A stretch of 64,000 nt of DNA, taken from assembly GCA_900473915.1 (NCBI GenBank), contig UCNG01000007.1, forward strand, positions 184,254 to 248,253, read 5' to 3'. The translations under genes were made by a program, and so were the position numbers. This DNA is from Hyphomicrobiales bacterium. Its GTDB lineage: Bacteria; Pseudomonadota; Alphaproteobacteria; Rhizobiales; Rhizobiaceae. The first letter of the stretch is position 1. Every line of letters starts with the position of its first letter. Of this stretch, positions 1 through 8,339 are shown piece after piece. The notes beneath the pieces were generated by a model. It made no database searches, was not told the origin of the DNA, and saw nothing but the letters and a program-made list of their open reading frames with translations.

Positions 1-146
1 CATTTTTCGTTTGCGTTATGCCGGTTCCCCGGCGGTACTTATTTCCATCAGGCCGTTTTTCGAGATCATGCGCCTTTCTGGAAACCTTTCGATACGCCCG
101 GAATTTCTGCGGCCCCGCCCGGAACGGTGGGCAGAACCGCTACCGA

Positions 147-1187
147 TCATCGCCGGGAATATTGAATGCTGTTGAGCAGAACCGCGAGCACGATAACCGC
201 GCCGGTAAAGACGGTCTGCCAGTAGGAGGACACGCCGATGATCACGAGGCCGTCGGAAAGGAAACCGATCACGAAAGCGCCGAGAAGCGTGCCCTGGATA
301 GTACCGCGCCCCCCAGTGAGCGCAGCGCCGCCGATAACCACGGCAGCGATTGCCGTCAGTTCGTAGGTGGTGCCTGCCGTCGGGCCAGCGGAGGTGAGCT
401 GCGACGCAAGGATCAGACCCGCGATAGCAGCGCAGATGCCGGAAATGACATAGACCGACACCTTCACGCGCTTGACCGGAACGCCGGACAGTTCAGCCGC
501 GCGTTCGTTGCCGCCCGATGCATAGAGCCAGCGGCCGAATGCAGTGCGGTTGAGAACGATTGCGCAGACGATGGCGAGAACGACCAGAACCAGAACACCG
601 ATCTGCACGCCGAACAGCTTGTTGAAGCCGAGCCAGTCGAAACCGGTATTGCCAAGCTCCGGGCGTCCGCCGAGATTATTGTAGGTCAGGCCATTGGTCA
701 TCAGAAGCGCTACGCCGCGGGCGCAATAGAGAACGCCAAGTGTCGCGACGAAGGCCGGAACGCGCAGATAGGCGATCAGCACGCCATTGACCGCGCCGAC
801 GAACGCGCCAAGCGCACAGGTGATGATAACCACCGCCCAGACCGGGAAATAGAGGATGACGCCGAATTGCTGCAAGGTAACGCCTTGCATCAGGAAACCG
901 GCGACGACACCGGCGAGCCCCAAAGTAGAGCCGACCGAAAGGTCGATGCCGCCATTGAGAATGACAAGCAGCATGCCAATGGCAAGCAGGCCGAATATCG
1001 CCACGTGCGACGACATGGTGAGGAAGTTGTCGACCGTGAAATAATTCGGCGAAAGGAACGAGAAAACTGCAATGATCGCAATCAGCGAAAAAAACGCGCG
1101 ACCTTCGAGCAGCAGATGCACGAGGCTGGGCTTCCGCTTCGCGCCGTTCGGAGCCGCTGTTTCCTTGTTGGTGCTTGTGACTGACAT
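147..1187 (-). CDS. eryF: Sugar/polyol ABC transporter permease (erythritol uptake, EryF-like)
   Basis: This is a 346-residue inner-membrane protein of the RbsC/BPD_transp_2 family. It has a cytoplasmic N-terminus followed by about nine to ten hydrophobic segments, and the family glycine-rich stretch GGAALTGGRGT lies at about residues 286-296. It should form the membrane channel of an importer together with the ATPase encoded upstream on the same strand. Its position beside the divergent eryABCD operon matches the erythritol transporter of Brucella and Rhizobium, so erythritol is the inferred substrate. The gap of 183 bp to the ATPase gene is filled with repeats. The periplasmic binding protein (EryG) is not present and would lie beyond the left edge; bases 1-146 downstream of the stop hold no gene I can support. 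The symbol is inferred from context, the family is certain. Confidence 0.85.
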   Translation of the reverse strand: MSVTSTNKETAAPNGAKRKPSLVHLLLEGRAFFSLIAIIAVFSFLSPNYFTVDNFLTMSSHVAIFGLLAIGMLLVILNGGIDLSVGSTLGLAGVVAGFLMQGVTLQQFGVILYFPVWAVVIITCALGAFVGAVNGVLIAYLRVPAFVATLGVLYCARGVALLMTNGLTYNNLGGRPELGNTGFDWLGFNKLFGVQIGVLVLVVLAIVCAIVLNRTAFGRWLYASGGNERAAELSGVPVKRVKVSVYVISGICAAIAGLILASQLTSAGPTAGTTYELTAIAAVVIGGAALTGGRGTIQGTLLGAFVIGFLSDGLVIIGVSSYWQTVFTGAVIVLAVLLNSIQYSRR

Positions 1188-1210
1188 TCTATCAGTGCTC
1201 CATAACTATT

Positions 1211-1252
1211 CTAGAGCGTTTCCAGTAAAAGGGGGGCGCTGGAACCGCTCTA
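1211..1252. repeat. Intergenic palindrome between eryE and eryF
   Basis: The arms TAGAGCGTTTCCAG and CTGGAACCGCTCTA pair around a G-rich loop of about 13 bases. It lies between the ATPase and permease genes of a presumed operon and could be a REP-like mRNA stabiliser or an attenuating hairpin. Similar GAGCG..CGCTC palindromes occur near 17.92 kb and 53.7 kb in this window. Confidence 0.6.
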
Positions 1253-1265
1253 TCTATTTGTTTTT

Positions 1266-1372
1266 ACGCTTTATCCGACGCAAAACCGCTTCGCGTTTTT
1301 GCTGGAAATGCTTTGTTGTTCTTACGCATTATCCAACGCAAAACCGCTTCGCGTTTTTGCTGAAAATGCTTT
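1266..1372. repeat. Two 49-bp direct repeats, each containing a hairpin
   Basis: Copies at 1266-1314 and 1324-1372 differ at three positions. Each contains the inverted repeat CAAAACCGC-TTC-GCGTTTTTG. The second copy runs into the stop codon of the ATPase gene (stop at 1371-1373), so on the minus strand the ATPase message ends directly in a double hairpin before the permease gene. This may cause partial termination or differential stability between eryE and eryF. Confidence 0.75.
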
Positions 1373-2915
1373 AGTGACCGACCATGGCTTCGCCCGAGGC
1401 GGCCATGATCTTCTCCTTGGACACGTCCGATCCGAATTCGGCGGAGATGCGCCCACGGTGCATGACGATGATACGGTGCGCGATGCTGAGGCATTCGCCG
1501 ACTTCCGAAGTCGTATAGACCACGGCCAGACCCTGCTTCGCCTTTTCGGCCAGAAGCTTGAACACTTCCGCCTTCGCGCCGATGTCGATGCCGCGGCTCG
1601 GCTCATCAAGCAGGATGACTTCCGGCTCGGTCGCCAGCATCTTGCCGATCACGACCTTCTGCTGATTGCCGCCGGAAAGCGAGCCGATTGCCGCTTCGCC
1701 GCCATCGGTCTTGATGTGCACATTCCTGATCGACTGATCGACGATCTGCTTCTCGCGCTTGCGCGATGTGAAAAGCCCCTTGGTCATTTCGGCGATGCTG
1801 GCGAGCGACAGGTTCTTGCCGACCGTCATCGTCTGCACGAGACCGTCGCGCTGGCGATCTTCCGGCACCAGCACAAGACCCTTCTCGATACGCTGCGCGA
1901 TGGTGAGGCCGGAAACGTCCTGCCCTTTCAGGAGAACGCGCCCGCTGCTCGCCTTGAGACGACCGGCAACGGTTTCCAGAAGCTCCGTGCGACCGGCACC
2001 CATGAGACCATAGATGCAGACGATTTCACCGGCGCGAACATTGAGCGACATGCGGTCGACCAGCGAAAAGCCTGCGCCACCCGGATCGGGAACAGTCAGG
2101 TTTTCGACAGAGAGCGCCACATCGCCCCATTCATAGCCTTCGGGCGGCGAGCCGAGATCGAAATTCTCGCCGACCATGTTGCGCACGATCCATTCCAGAT
2201 CGATTTCCTCACGCGGCGCATAGGCCGTCATGGTTCCGTCGCGCAGCACAACCGCATGATTGGTGATCTGCAGCGCTTCTTCCAGATGGTGCGAAATATA
2301 GACGATGGCGACGCCGCGCGCCGTGAGGTCACGGATCACCTTGAACAGAACCTCGACTTCCGAGGCGCTGAGCGCCGAAGTCGGCTCGTCCATGATAAGA
2401 ATGCGCGAATTGACCGAAAGCGCGCGGGCGATTTCCACCACCTGCTGCTGGCCGAGGCGCAATTCCTCGACCGGCGTCAGCGGATCGATATCTTCTTCCA
2501 GTTCCTTCAGAAGTTCACGCGTCAGCCGCTCTTCTTCCGCGAAATCGACGCCGGTGGCGGTGCGGATTTCGCGTCCCATGAAGATGTTGTCGCGCACATT
2601 CATGTTGGGCGCGAGGCTCAGTTCCTGATGGATGATCGAAATGCCGTGGTCGCGCGCATCGGTGGACGAATTGAACGTCACCGGCTCGCCGTCGAGGATG
2701 ATCGTGCCGGAAGTCGGCTGGATGACACCGGACAGCACTTTCATCAGCGTCGATTTACCGGCGCCGTTTTCGCCGAAAAGCGTCGTGACCTGGCCACGGC
2801 GGATTTCGAAATTCACGCCTTTCAGCGCATGAATACGACCGTAGGACTTGGCGACGTTATGCGCGGCAAGAACGACATCGCCGTTTTTGCCTTCGATTTT
2901 GGGAGCGGCGCTCAT
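1371..2915 (-). CDS. eryE: Sugar/polyol ABC transporter ATPase (erythritol uptake, EryE-like)
   Basis: This 514-residue protein is a tandem ABC ATPase of the RbsA/MglA class. The first nucleotide-binding domain carries Walker A GENGAGKST near residue 49, signature LRLGQQQ and Walker B ILIMDEP; the second, from about residue 265, has the degenerate P-loop GLMGAGRTE, signature LSGGNQQK and VILLDEP. A weakened second P-loop is normal for this class. It powers the neighbouring permease. The start ATG overlaps the stop of the upstream DUF2291 gene by four bases (ATGA), which indicates translational coupling. Erythritol specificity is inferred from the divergent ery operon. Confidence 0.88.
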   Translation of the reverse strand: MSAAPKIEGKNGDVVLAAHNVAKSYGRIHALKGVNFEIRRGQVTTLFGENGAGKSTLMKVLSGVIQPTSGTIILDGEPVTFNSSTDARDHGISIIHQELSLAPNMNVRDNIFMGREIRTATGVDFAEEERLTRELLKELEEDIDPLTPVEELRLGQQQVVEIARALSVNSRILIMDEPTSALSASEVEVLFKVIRDLTARGVAIVYISHHLEEALQITNHAVVLRDGTMTAYAPREEIDLEWIVRNMVGENFDLGSPPEGYEWGDVALSVENLTVPDPGGAGFSLVDRMSLNVRAGEIVCIYGLMGAGRTELLETVAGRLKASSGRVLLKGQDVSGLTIAQRIEKGLVLVPEDRQRDGLVQTMTVGKNLSLASIAEMTKGLFTSRKREKQIVDQSIRNVHIKTDGGEAAIGSLSGGNQQKVVIGKMLATEPEVILLDEPSRGIDIGAKAEVFKLLAEKAKQGLAVVYTTSEVGECLSIAHRIIVMHRGRISAEFGSDVSKEKIMAASGEAMVGH

Positions 2916-3565
2916 TTCACTTCGAGCCCCACAGGCGTGACGAGCCAGTTCTTGGGATTGACCAGCTTGAACACGCCGACAACGGAAACGGTCTTGCCCG
3001 TGAGGTTCTCGACATCGACGCCCGAAAGCACCTGCTTCTTCATCTCGTTGTTCAGGGCCGAACCGGCATTCTGATATTCGATCTGGTTCTTGAACTGTCC
3101 GAACTGGATCTCGCCGGTGGCGTCGCGCAGGTCCGTGCCGTTGACGGCCGGGCCGGTCTGGACGCGGATGACCACGCCTTCCGGCAGGCCGTCGACCTTC
3201 ACGACATTGTAGTTGGACTTGCGTTCTTCGACCGTGCCGGTGAACTTGACCGGAATGACCGGATTGACATCGCCAACGCCATATTTCTTTCCGGCAGCGG
3301 CCTTATCGGCAGCGAGAGCCGTTCCCACTTCGACGGCATCGACGGCGCGCTGCTCGACGCTGGCCTTCACCTTGGGGAATTCGGAAGCGCCATAGGCATC
3401 GGGAGAGAAAGCCTGCTGGCGCACATCGGATTCAGACCCGATCTTCACGACCTTCGTGTCGAAAGCAATCGCACCGACAACCACCACCGCAGCGATCACG
3501 CTCCAGACGATGGCGCGGCTCAGCTTGGCGGGTTTTTGTGAAACTTGACTGGTTTGTGCACTCAT
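2912..3565 (-). CDS. DUF2291 family membrane-anchored periplasmic protein
   Basis: The 217-residue product has a hydrophobic segment at about residues 19-38 and then a polar periplasmic domain, with no lipobox cysteine. It belongs to the DUF2291 family, whose members recur beside RbsA/RbsC-type sugar transporters; the molecular role is unknown. I chose the ATG at 3565, preceded by AAGGCG, over a TTG two codons upstream. It is the first full-length gene of the uptake operon and its stop overlaps the ATPase start by four bases. An accessory role in transporter assembly or substrate delivery is inference from this conserved pairing. Confidence 0.8.
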   Translation of the reverse strand: MSAQTSQVSQKPAKLSRAIVWSVIAAVVVVGAIAFDTKVVKIGSESDVRQQAFSPDAYGASEFPKVKASVEQRAVDAVEVGTALAADKAAAGKKYGVGDVNPVIPVKFTGTVEERKSNYNVVKVDGLPEGVVIRVQTGPAVNGTDLRDATGEIQFGQFKNQIEYQNAGSALNNEMKKQVLSGVDVENLTGKTVSVVGVFKLVNPKNWLVTPVGLEVK

Positions 3566-3627
3566 TATCAAACGCCTTCAGCAATTCTGCCGGATTGTCG
3601 TTATTGAAACAGAAGATGCGGCTGAAA

Positions 3628-3726
3628 TCAGACCGCCAGGAGATCATCCCCGATCATCGCTTCCGCGCTCGCCGGGTAGACGAAAGCCTCCGCCGGAGCG
3701 GTGCAAGATGCGACAGACGAGAGCAT
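3628..3726 (-). CDS. Small ORF (32 aa) at the head of the erythritol transport operon
   Basis: An ATG at 3726 is preceded by a near-consensus Shine-Dalgarno GCGGAGGATATC with a 5-base spacer, the strongest ribosome site in this part of the window. The peptide is 32 residues, starts MLSSVASCTAPAEAFVYPAS, has one cysteine, is alanine-rich and ends acidic (GDDLLAV). It stops about 60 bases before the DUF2291 gene on the same strand. I recognise no family. It could be a short leader peptide, a small secreted or membrane-associated product, or a chance frame; the ribosome site and position favour translation. Confidence 0.45.
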   Translation of the reverse strand: MLSSVASCTAPAEAFVYPASAEAMIGDDLLAV

Positions 3727-4272
3727 GATATCCTCCGCGTGAATTCCAGGGCCGCTCCTCCGTGCATCCTGGAAACAGATGCGCCGCGATCGGAACTTAT
3801 GATAGCGGCGTGTTATTAACTCCAATAATGATGTTATAAAGCTCGAAAGCTGTCAATCCGATGTTTTCCAAACGCCGGTGAATTAGCATAATTTCGCGCT
3901 GAATCGCGATCACGATCCAGCGAAATCCACTACATAATCCGTTACCTGACGCGGCATTCCCTGCCCGGCCACTCACGACAAATCTGAGTGAAGCCAAAAC
4001 CCTCGCTTCAATTATTATGATTTATATTCAATACATTAACTCGTATTCACTGCGCAAAAGAAGCGGAAAGACGGCGGAAAATCCGGAAGAAAATCGCAAG
4101 CGGCAGCCTAGCGATTTTCTCCGCATTCACTGTTTGGTGAAAAAAAATGCGCACTCTCGAAAATTTTACAGACAAGGTGGTAGCGTTATGTTATCTCCAA
4201 CTTACGCCATTGCCCGATTTCATTATAAACGGGGCCGCGAGCGATGTATTTTCAGTCGCGGGAGGAATCCAA
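3727..4272. promoter_or_regulatory. Divergent control region of the erythritol transport and catabolic operons
   Basis: These 546 bases separate two oppositely transcribed ery units. The stretch from about 3800 to 4060 is AT-rich compared with its surroundings and is the likely site of both promoters and of EryD binding. No coding frame is supported. I could not identify a clear EryD operator by eye. Confidence 0.6.
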
Positions 4273-4305
4273 ATGTCAATGAAGGCACATATCCGCCATG
4301 CGTAA
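4273..4305 (+). CDS. Ten-codon leader ORF overlapping the eryA start
   Basis: The ATG at 4273 follows GGGAGGAATCCAA, an excellent ribosome site, and encodes only MSMKAHIRHA before a TAA at 4303-4305. The eryA ATG (4298) lies inside this small frame in a different phase and has only a poor AAGG 12 bases upstream. The arrangement suggests that ribosomes load at the leader and re-initiate on eryA, coupling the two. Confidence 0.4.
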   Translation: MSMKAHIRHA

Positions 4306-5851
4306 GACAGGTGACATCATCATCGGGATCGACGCGGGCACGTCCGTACTCAAGGCGGTCGCTTTCGACCTCAGCGGGCGGCAGATCGATTCTGCAGCGG
4401 TCCGCAACAGATATGATACCGGCGATCATGGCGCGGTTACCCAGTCGCTTTCCCAGACCTGGCAGGACTGCGCGCGCGCATTGCGCGACCTTGGCGCCAA
4501 GCTGCCGGACCTTGCCGAACGCACCGCGGCGATTGCCGTCACCGGACAGGGCGACGGCACCTGGCTCGTCGGTCGCGACAACCAGCCGGTTGGCGACGCA
4601 TGGCTGTGGCTCGATGCCCGCGCCGCATCCACAGTGAAACGGCTTGCCGCAGGCCCGATGAACCGCGCGCGCTTTGAAGCGACCGGCACGGGACTGAACA
4701 CCTGCCAGCAGGGCTCGCAGATAGCGCATATGGACGCTACCGCGCCAGAACTTCTGAACAATGCGGAAGCAGCCCTTCACTGCAAGGACTGGCTCTATCT
4801 CAACCTGACCGGCGTTCGCGCCACCGATCCGTCAGAAGCAAGCTTCACCTTCGGCAATTTCCGCGATCGTCGGTATGACGATGTGGTCATCGAAGCGCTG
4901 GGCTTGCAGAAACGCCGCAATCTGCTGCCCGAGATTATCGACGGCACAGAGGTCCAGCATCCGCTTTCCCCCGAAGCGGCTGCTGCGACCGGTTTGCGCG
5001 CCGGAACGCCGGTGAGCCTTGCCTATGTGGACATGGCGATGACGGCCCTTGGCGCTGGCGTGCGCGGCGGCACGGCTGGCGCCGGATGCTCGACCATCGG
5101 TTCGACCGGCGTGCATATGCGCGCCAAGCCGGTCGCCGATATTCATCTGAACAAGGAAGGCACCGGCTACGTCATCGCGCTGCCCATTCCCGGCATCGTC
5201 ACGCAGGTGCAGACCAATATGGGCGCGACCATCAATATCGACTGGATATTGCAGGTTGCAGCCGACCTTATGTCGACGCCGGAAAAGCCGGTTTCGCTTG
5301 GCGATCTCATTCCCCGCCTCGACGACTGGTTCAATGCCAGCCGTCCGGGCGCGATCCTCTACCATCCATATATTTCGGAAGCAGGCGAGCGCGGCCCCTT
5401 CGTGAATGCCGATGCGCGGGCCGGTTTCATCGGCCTTTCCAGCCGCGACCGTTTCCCGGAACTGGTGCGTTCAGTCGTGGAGGGCCTCGGCATGGCGACC
5501 CGCGATTGCTACGCCGCCATGGGCGAAATGCCTTCCGAACTGCGCATCACCGGCGGCGCGGCGCGCTCGAAGGCGCTGCGCAGCACGCTTTCGGCGGCGG
5601 TCAATGCGCCAGTGCGCGTTTCTTCCCGCGAGGAAGCGGGCGCGGCAGGAGCCGCCATGATGGCCGCTGTGGCCATCGGCGCCTATCCGACCATGGATGA
5701 CTGCATTGCCGAATGGGTGGAGCCTCTGCTCGGCGCGAGCGAAGCGCCGGATGCGGCGCGGGCGCATCAGTATGAAGAACTTTTCGTTGCCTATCGGGAA
5801 GCGCGACTGGCTCTGACGCCGGTCTGGGACAAGCTCGCTTCCGGCAAATAA
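4298..5851 (+). CDS. eryA: Erythritol kinase EryA
   Basis: EryA phosphorylates erythritol to L-erythritol 4-phosphate in the cytoplasm, the first catabolic step. The 517-residue protein is an FGGY-family carbohydrate kinase: phosphate-binding GIDAGTSVLKAVAFD lies at residues 10-24, and the C-terminal adenosine-binding region with ITGGAARSK follows near residue 425. The start at 4298 gives the canonical FGGY N-terminus. The gene is first in eryABCD-deoR-eryH-eryI and ends 12 bases before eryB. Identification rests on family plus the full ery gene order. Confidence 0.95.
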   Translation: MRKTGDIIIGIDAGTSVLKAVAFDLSGRQIDSAAVRNRYDTGDHGAVTQSLSQTWQDCARALRDLGAKLPDLAERTAAIAVTGQGDGTWLVGRDNQPVGDAWLWLDARAASTVKRLAAGPMNRARFEATGTGLNTCQQGSQIAHMDATAPELLNNAEAALHCKDWLYLNLTGVRATDPSEASFTFGNFRDRRYDDVVIEALGLQKRRNLLPEIIDGTEVQHPLSPEAAAATGLRAGTPVSLAYVDMAMTALGAGVRGGTAGAGCSTIGSTGVHMRAKPVADIHLNKEGTGYVIALPIPGIVTQVQTNMGATINIDWILQVAADLMSTPEKPVSLGDLIPRLDDWFNASRPGAILYHPYISEAGERGPFVNADARAGFIGLSSRDRFPELVRSVVEGLGMATRDCYAAMGEMPSELRITGGAARSKALRSTLSAAVNAPVRVSSREEAGAAGAAMMAAVAIGAYPTMDDCIAEWVEPLLGASEAPDAARAHQYEELFVAYREARLALTPVWDKLASGK

Positions 5852-5863
5852 GGAAACATTGAA

Positions 5864-7372
5864 ATGGCTGAACCGGAAACCTGCGACCTGTTTGTAATCG
5901 GCGGCGGCATCAACGGCGCGGGCGTGGCACGCGACGCTGCCGGGCGCGGCCTCAAGGTCGTGCTGGCCGAAAAGGACGATCTGGCGCAAGGCACATCGTC
6001 GCGATCCGGCAAGCTGGTGCATGGCGGTCTGCGCTACCTCGAATATTACGAGTTTCGCCTTGTGCGCGAGGCGCTGATCGAGCGCGAAGTGCTGCTCAAT
6101 GCCGCGCCGCACATCATCTGGCCGATGCGCTTCGTGCTGCCGCACAGCCCGCAGGACCGTCCGGCCTGGCTGGTGCGGCTCGGCCTGTTCCTCTACGACC
6201 ATCTCGGCGGCCGCAAGAAACTGCCCGGCACGCGCACGCTCGACCTGCGCCGCGACCCGGAAGGCACGCCGATCCTCGACCAGTACACCAAGGGTTTTGA
6301 ATATTCCGACTGCTGGGTGGACGATGCCCGTCTTGTAGCGCTCAATGCGGTGGGCGCCGCCGAAAAGGGCGCGACCATCCTCACCCGCACGCCTGTCGTC
6401 TCCGCCCGTCGCGAAAAAGGCGGCTGGATCGTGGAAACGAAGAACCGCGATACCGGCGAGACCCGCACGTTCCGCGCCCGCTGCATCGTCAATTGCGCCG
6501 GACCCTGGGTCACGGACGTCATCCACAATGTCGCCGGTTCCAACTCGTCGCGCAATGTGCGCCTCGTCAAAGGCAGCCACATCATCGTTCCGAAATTCTG
6601 GTCGGGCGCAAATGCCTATCTCGTCCAGAACCACGACAAGCGCGTGATCTTCATCAACCCTTATGAGGGCGACAAGGCGCTGATCGGCACCACCGACATT
6701 GCCTATGAAGGCCGCGCGGAAGACGTGGCAGCCGATGAGAAGGAAATCGAATATCTGCTGACCGCCGTGAACCGCTATTTCAAGGAAAAGCTGCGCCGCG
6801 AGGACGTGCTGCATTCTTTCTCCGGCGTGCGTCCGCTGTTCGATGACGGCAAGGGCAATCCTTCCGCTGTCACCCGCGATTACGTCTTCGACCTCGACGA
6901 AACCGGCGATGCGCCGCTGCTGAACGTCTTCGGCGGCAAGATCACCACGTTCCGCGAGCTGGCCGAGCGCGGCATGCATCGCCTCAAGCACATCTTCCCG
7001 AAGATGGGCGGCGACTGGACGCATGGCGCACCGCTTCCGGGCGGTGAAATCGCCAATGCCGATTATGAAACCTTCGCCAATACCTTACGCGACACCTATC
7101 CGTGGATGCCGCGCACGCTCGTCCACCATTATGGGCGTCTCTATGGCGCGCGCACAAAGGACGTTGTTGCAGGCGCGCAGAACCTCGAAGGGCTTGGCCG
7201 TCATTTCGGCGGCAACTTCCATGAGGCCGAAGTGCGCTATCTGGTGGCCAAGGAATGGGCGAAGACGGCGGAAGACATTCTCTATCGCCGCACCAAGCAT
7301 TACCTGCACCTGACCGAAGCCGAACGCGCCGCTTTCGTGGAATGGTTCGACAACGCCAATCTAGTTGCTTGA
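5864..7372 (+). CDS. eryB: L-erythritol 4-phosphate dehydrogenase EryB
   Basis: EryB oxidises L-erythritol 4-phosphate to L-3-tetrulose 4-phosphate. The 502-residue protein is a GlpD/DAO-family flavoprotein with the FAD-binding motif VIGGGINGAGVARDA near residues 9-23 and the GlpD-type stretch GTSSRSGKLVHGGLRYLE at about 44-61, plus a C-terminal GlpD domain. Like GlpD it is probably membrane-associated and passes electrons to quinone. It lies 12 bases after eryA and ends 7 bases before the eryC start, consistent with one transcript. Confidence 0.95.
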   Translation: MAEPETCDLFVIGGGINGAGVARDAAGRGLKVVLAEKDDLAQGTSSRSGKLVHGGLRYLEYYEFRLVREALIEREVLLNAAPHIIWPMRFVLPHSPQDRPAWLVRLGLFLYDHLGGRKKLPGTRTLDLRRDPEGTPILDQYTKGFEYSDCWVDDARLVALNAVGAAEKGATILTRTPVVSARREKGGWIVETKNRDTGETRTFRARCIVNCAGPWVTDVIHNVAGSNSSRNVRLVKGSHIIVPKFWSGANAYLVQNHDKRVIFINPYEGDKALIGTTDIAYEGRAEDVAADEKEIEYLLTAVNRYFKEKLRREDVLHSFSGVRPLFDDGKGNPSAVTRDYVFDLDETGDAPLLNVFGGKITTFRELAERGMHRLKHIFPKMGGDWTHGAPLPGGEIANADYETFANTLRDTYPWMPRTLVHHYGRLYGARTKDVVAGAQNLEGLGRHFGGNFHEAEVRYLVAKEWAKTAEDILYRRTKHYLHLTEAERAAFVEWFDNANLVA

Positions 7373-7379
7373 GGACGAC

Positions 7380-8312
7380 ATGGCCCTTACGCTTTCGCTC
7401 AACACCAATCCGCTGGTCAACCGCTTTGCCGAGCCGGACGACCTGATCGAAACGGTTGCCCGCGACCTGCGCCTGCGCGACCTCCAGCTGACCCATGAAT
7501 TCATCAATCCGAGCTGGCAGGCTTCGACCATCCGCCGCCTCACCCGCGACATGGACAAGGCCTTGCAGCGCACCGGCGTCCGCGTCACTTCGGGCATGAC
7601 CGGACCCTATGGCCGCCTCAACCATTTCGGCCATCCGGATGCGGACGTGCGCCGCTATTATGTGGACTGGTTCAAGACCTTTGCCGACATTATCGGCGAT
7701 CTCGGCGGCAAGTCGGTCGGCACGCAGTTCGCAATCTTCACCTATAAGGATTTCGATGACCCGGCGCGCCGCGAAGAGCTGATCAAGATCGCCATCGACT
7801 GCTGGGCGGAGGTCGCCGACCATGCCGCCGGTGCAGGTCTCGACTATGTGTTCTGGGAGCCGATGAGCATCGGGCGCGAATTTGGCGAGACGATTGCCGA
7901 ATGCATGAAGCTTCAGGACCGTCTCACCGCCGCCGACATGGCGATCCCCATGTGGATGATGGCCGACATCGACCATGGCGACGTGACCTCGTCCAACCCG
8001 GACGATTACGACCCTTATGCCTGGGCGCGCGCCGTGCCGAAAGTCTCGCCGATCATCCATATCAAGCAGAGCCTGATGGATAAGGGCGGGCATCGCCCGT
8101 TCACCGCCACGTTCAACGCCAAGGGCCGCATCCAGCCGGAACCGCTCCTCAAAGCCTTTGCCGAAGGCGGCGCGGTGGATAATGAAATCTGCCTCGAACT
8201 TTCCTTCAAGGAACGCGAGCCGAACGACCGCGAAGTCATCCCGCAGATTGCGGAAAGTGTGGCTTTCTGGGCTCCCCACATTGACACCGGCGCTAAGGAC
8301 TTGAAGATATAG
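7380..8312 (+). CDS. eryC: Tetrulose 4-phosphate racemase EryC
   Basis: EryC was once called a dehydrogenase, but biochemical work in Brucella showed it to be the racemase that converts L-3-tetrulose 4-phosphate to the D form. The 310-residue sequence has no Rossmann motif and fits the xylose isomerase-like TIM-barrel superfamily, with likely metal ligands such as the glutamate in VFWEPMSIGRE and the His/Asp in MMADIDHGD. The ATG at 7380 follows a GAGGA that overlaps the eryB stop. An in-frame TTG five codons upstream is less likely. Confidence 0.93.
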   Translation: MALTLSLNTNPLVNRFAEPDDLIETVARDLRLRDLQLTHEFINPSWQASTIRRLTRDMDKALQRTGVRVTSGMTGPYGRLNHFGHPDADVRRYYVDWFKTFADIIGDLGGKSVGTQFAIFTYKDFDDPARREELIKIAIDCWAEVADHAAGAGLDYVFWEPMSIGREFGETIAECMKLQDRLTAADMAIPMWMMADIDHGDVTSSNPDDYDPYAWARAVPKVSPIIHIKQSLMDKGGHRPFTATFNAKGRIQPEPLLKAFAEGGAVDNEICLELSFKEREPNDREVIPQIAESVAFWAPHIDTGAKDLKI

Positions 8313-8339
8313 ACAATTTAAGGAACCGGACCGCTTTCA

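Noticed and set aside
1266-1372. Possible CRISPR array
   Set aside because: Only two copies, separated by nine bases, each with its own palindrome; no spacers and no cas genes.
1299-3074. Long plus-strand open frame opposite the erythritol transport ATPase
   Set aside because: It is a shadow of the GC-rich minus-strand gene; the protein is Arg/Asp/His-rich and matches no family.
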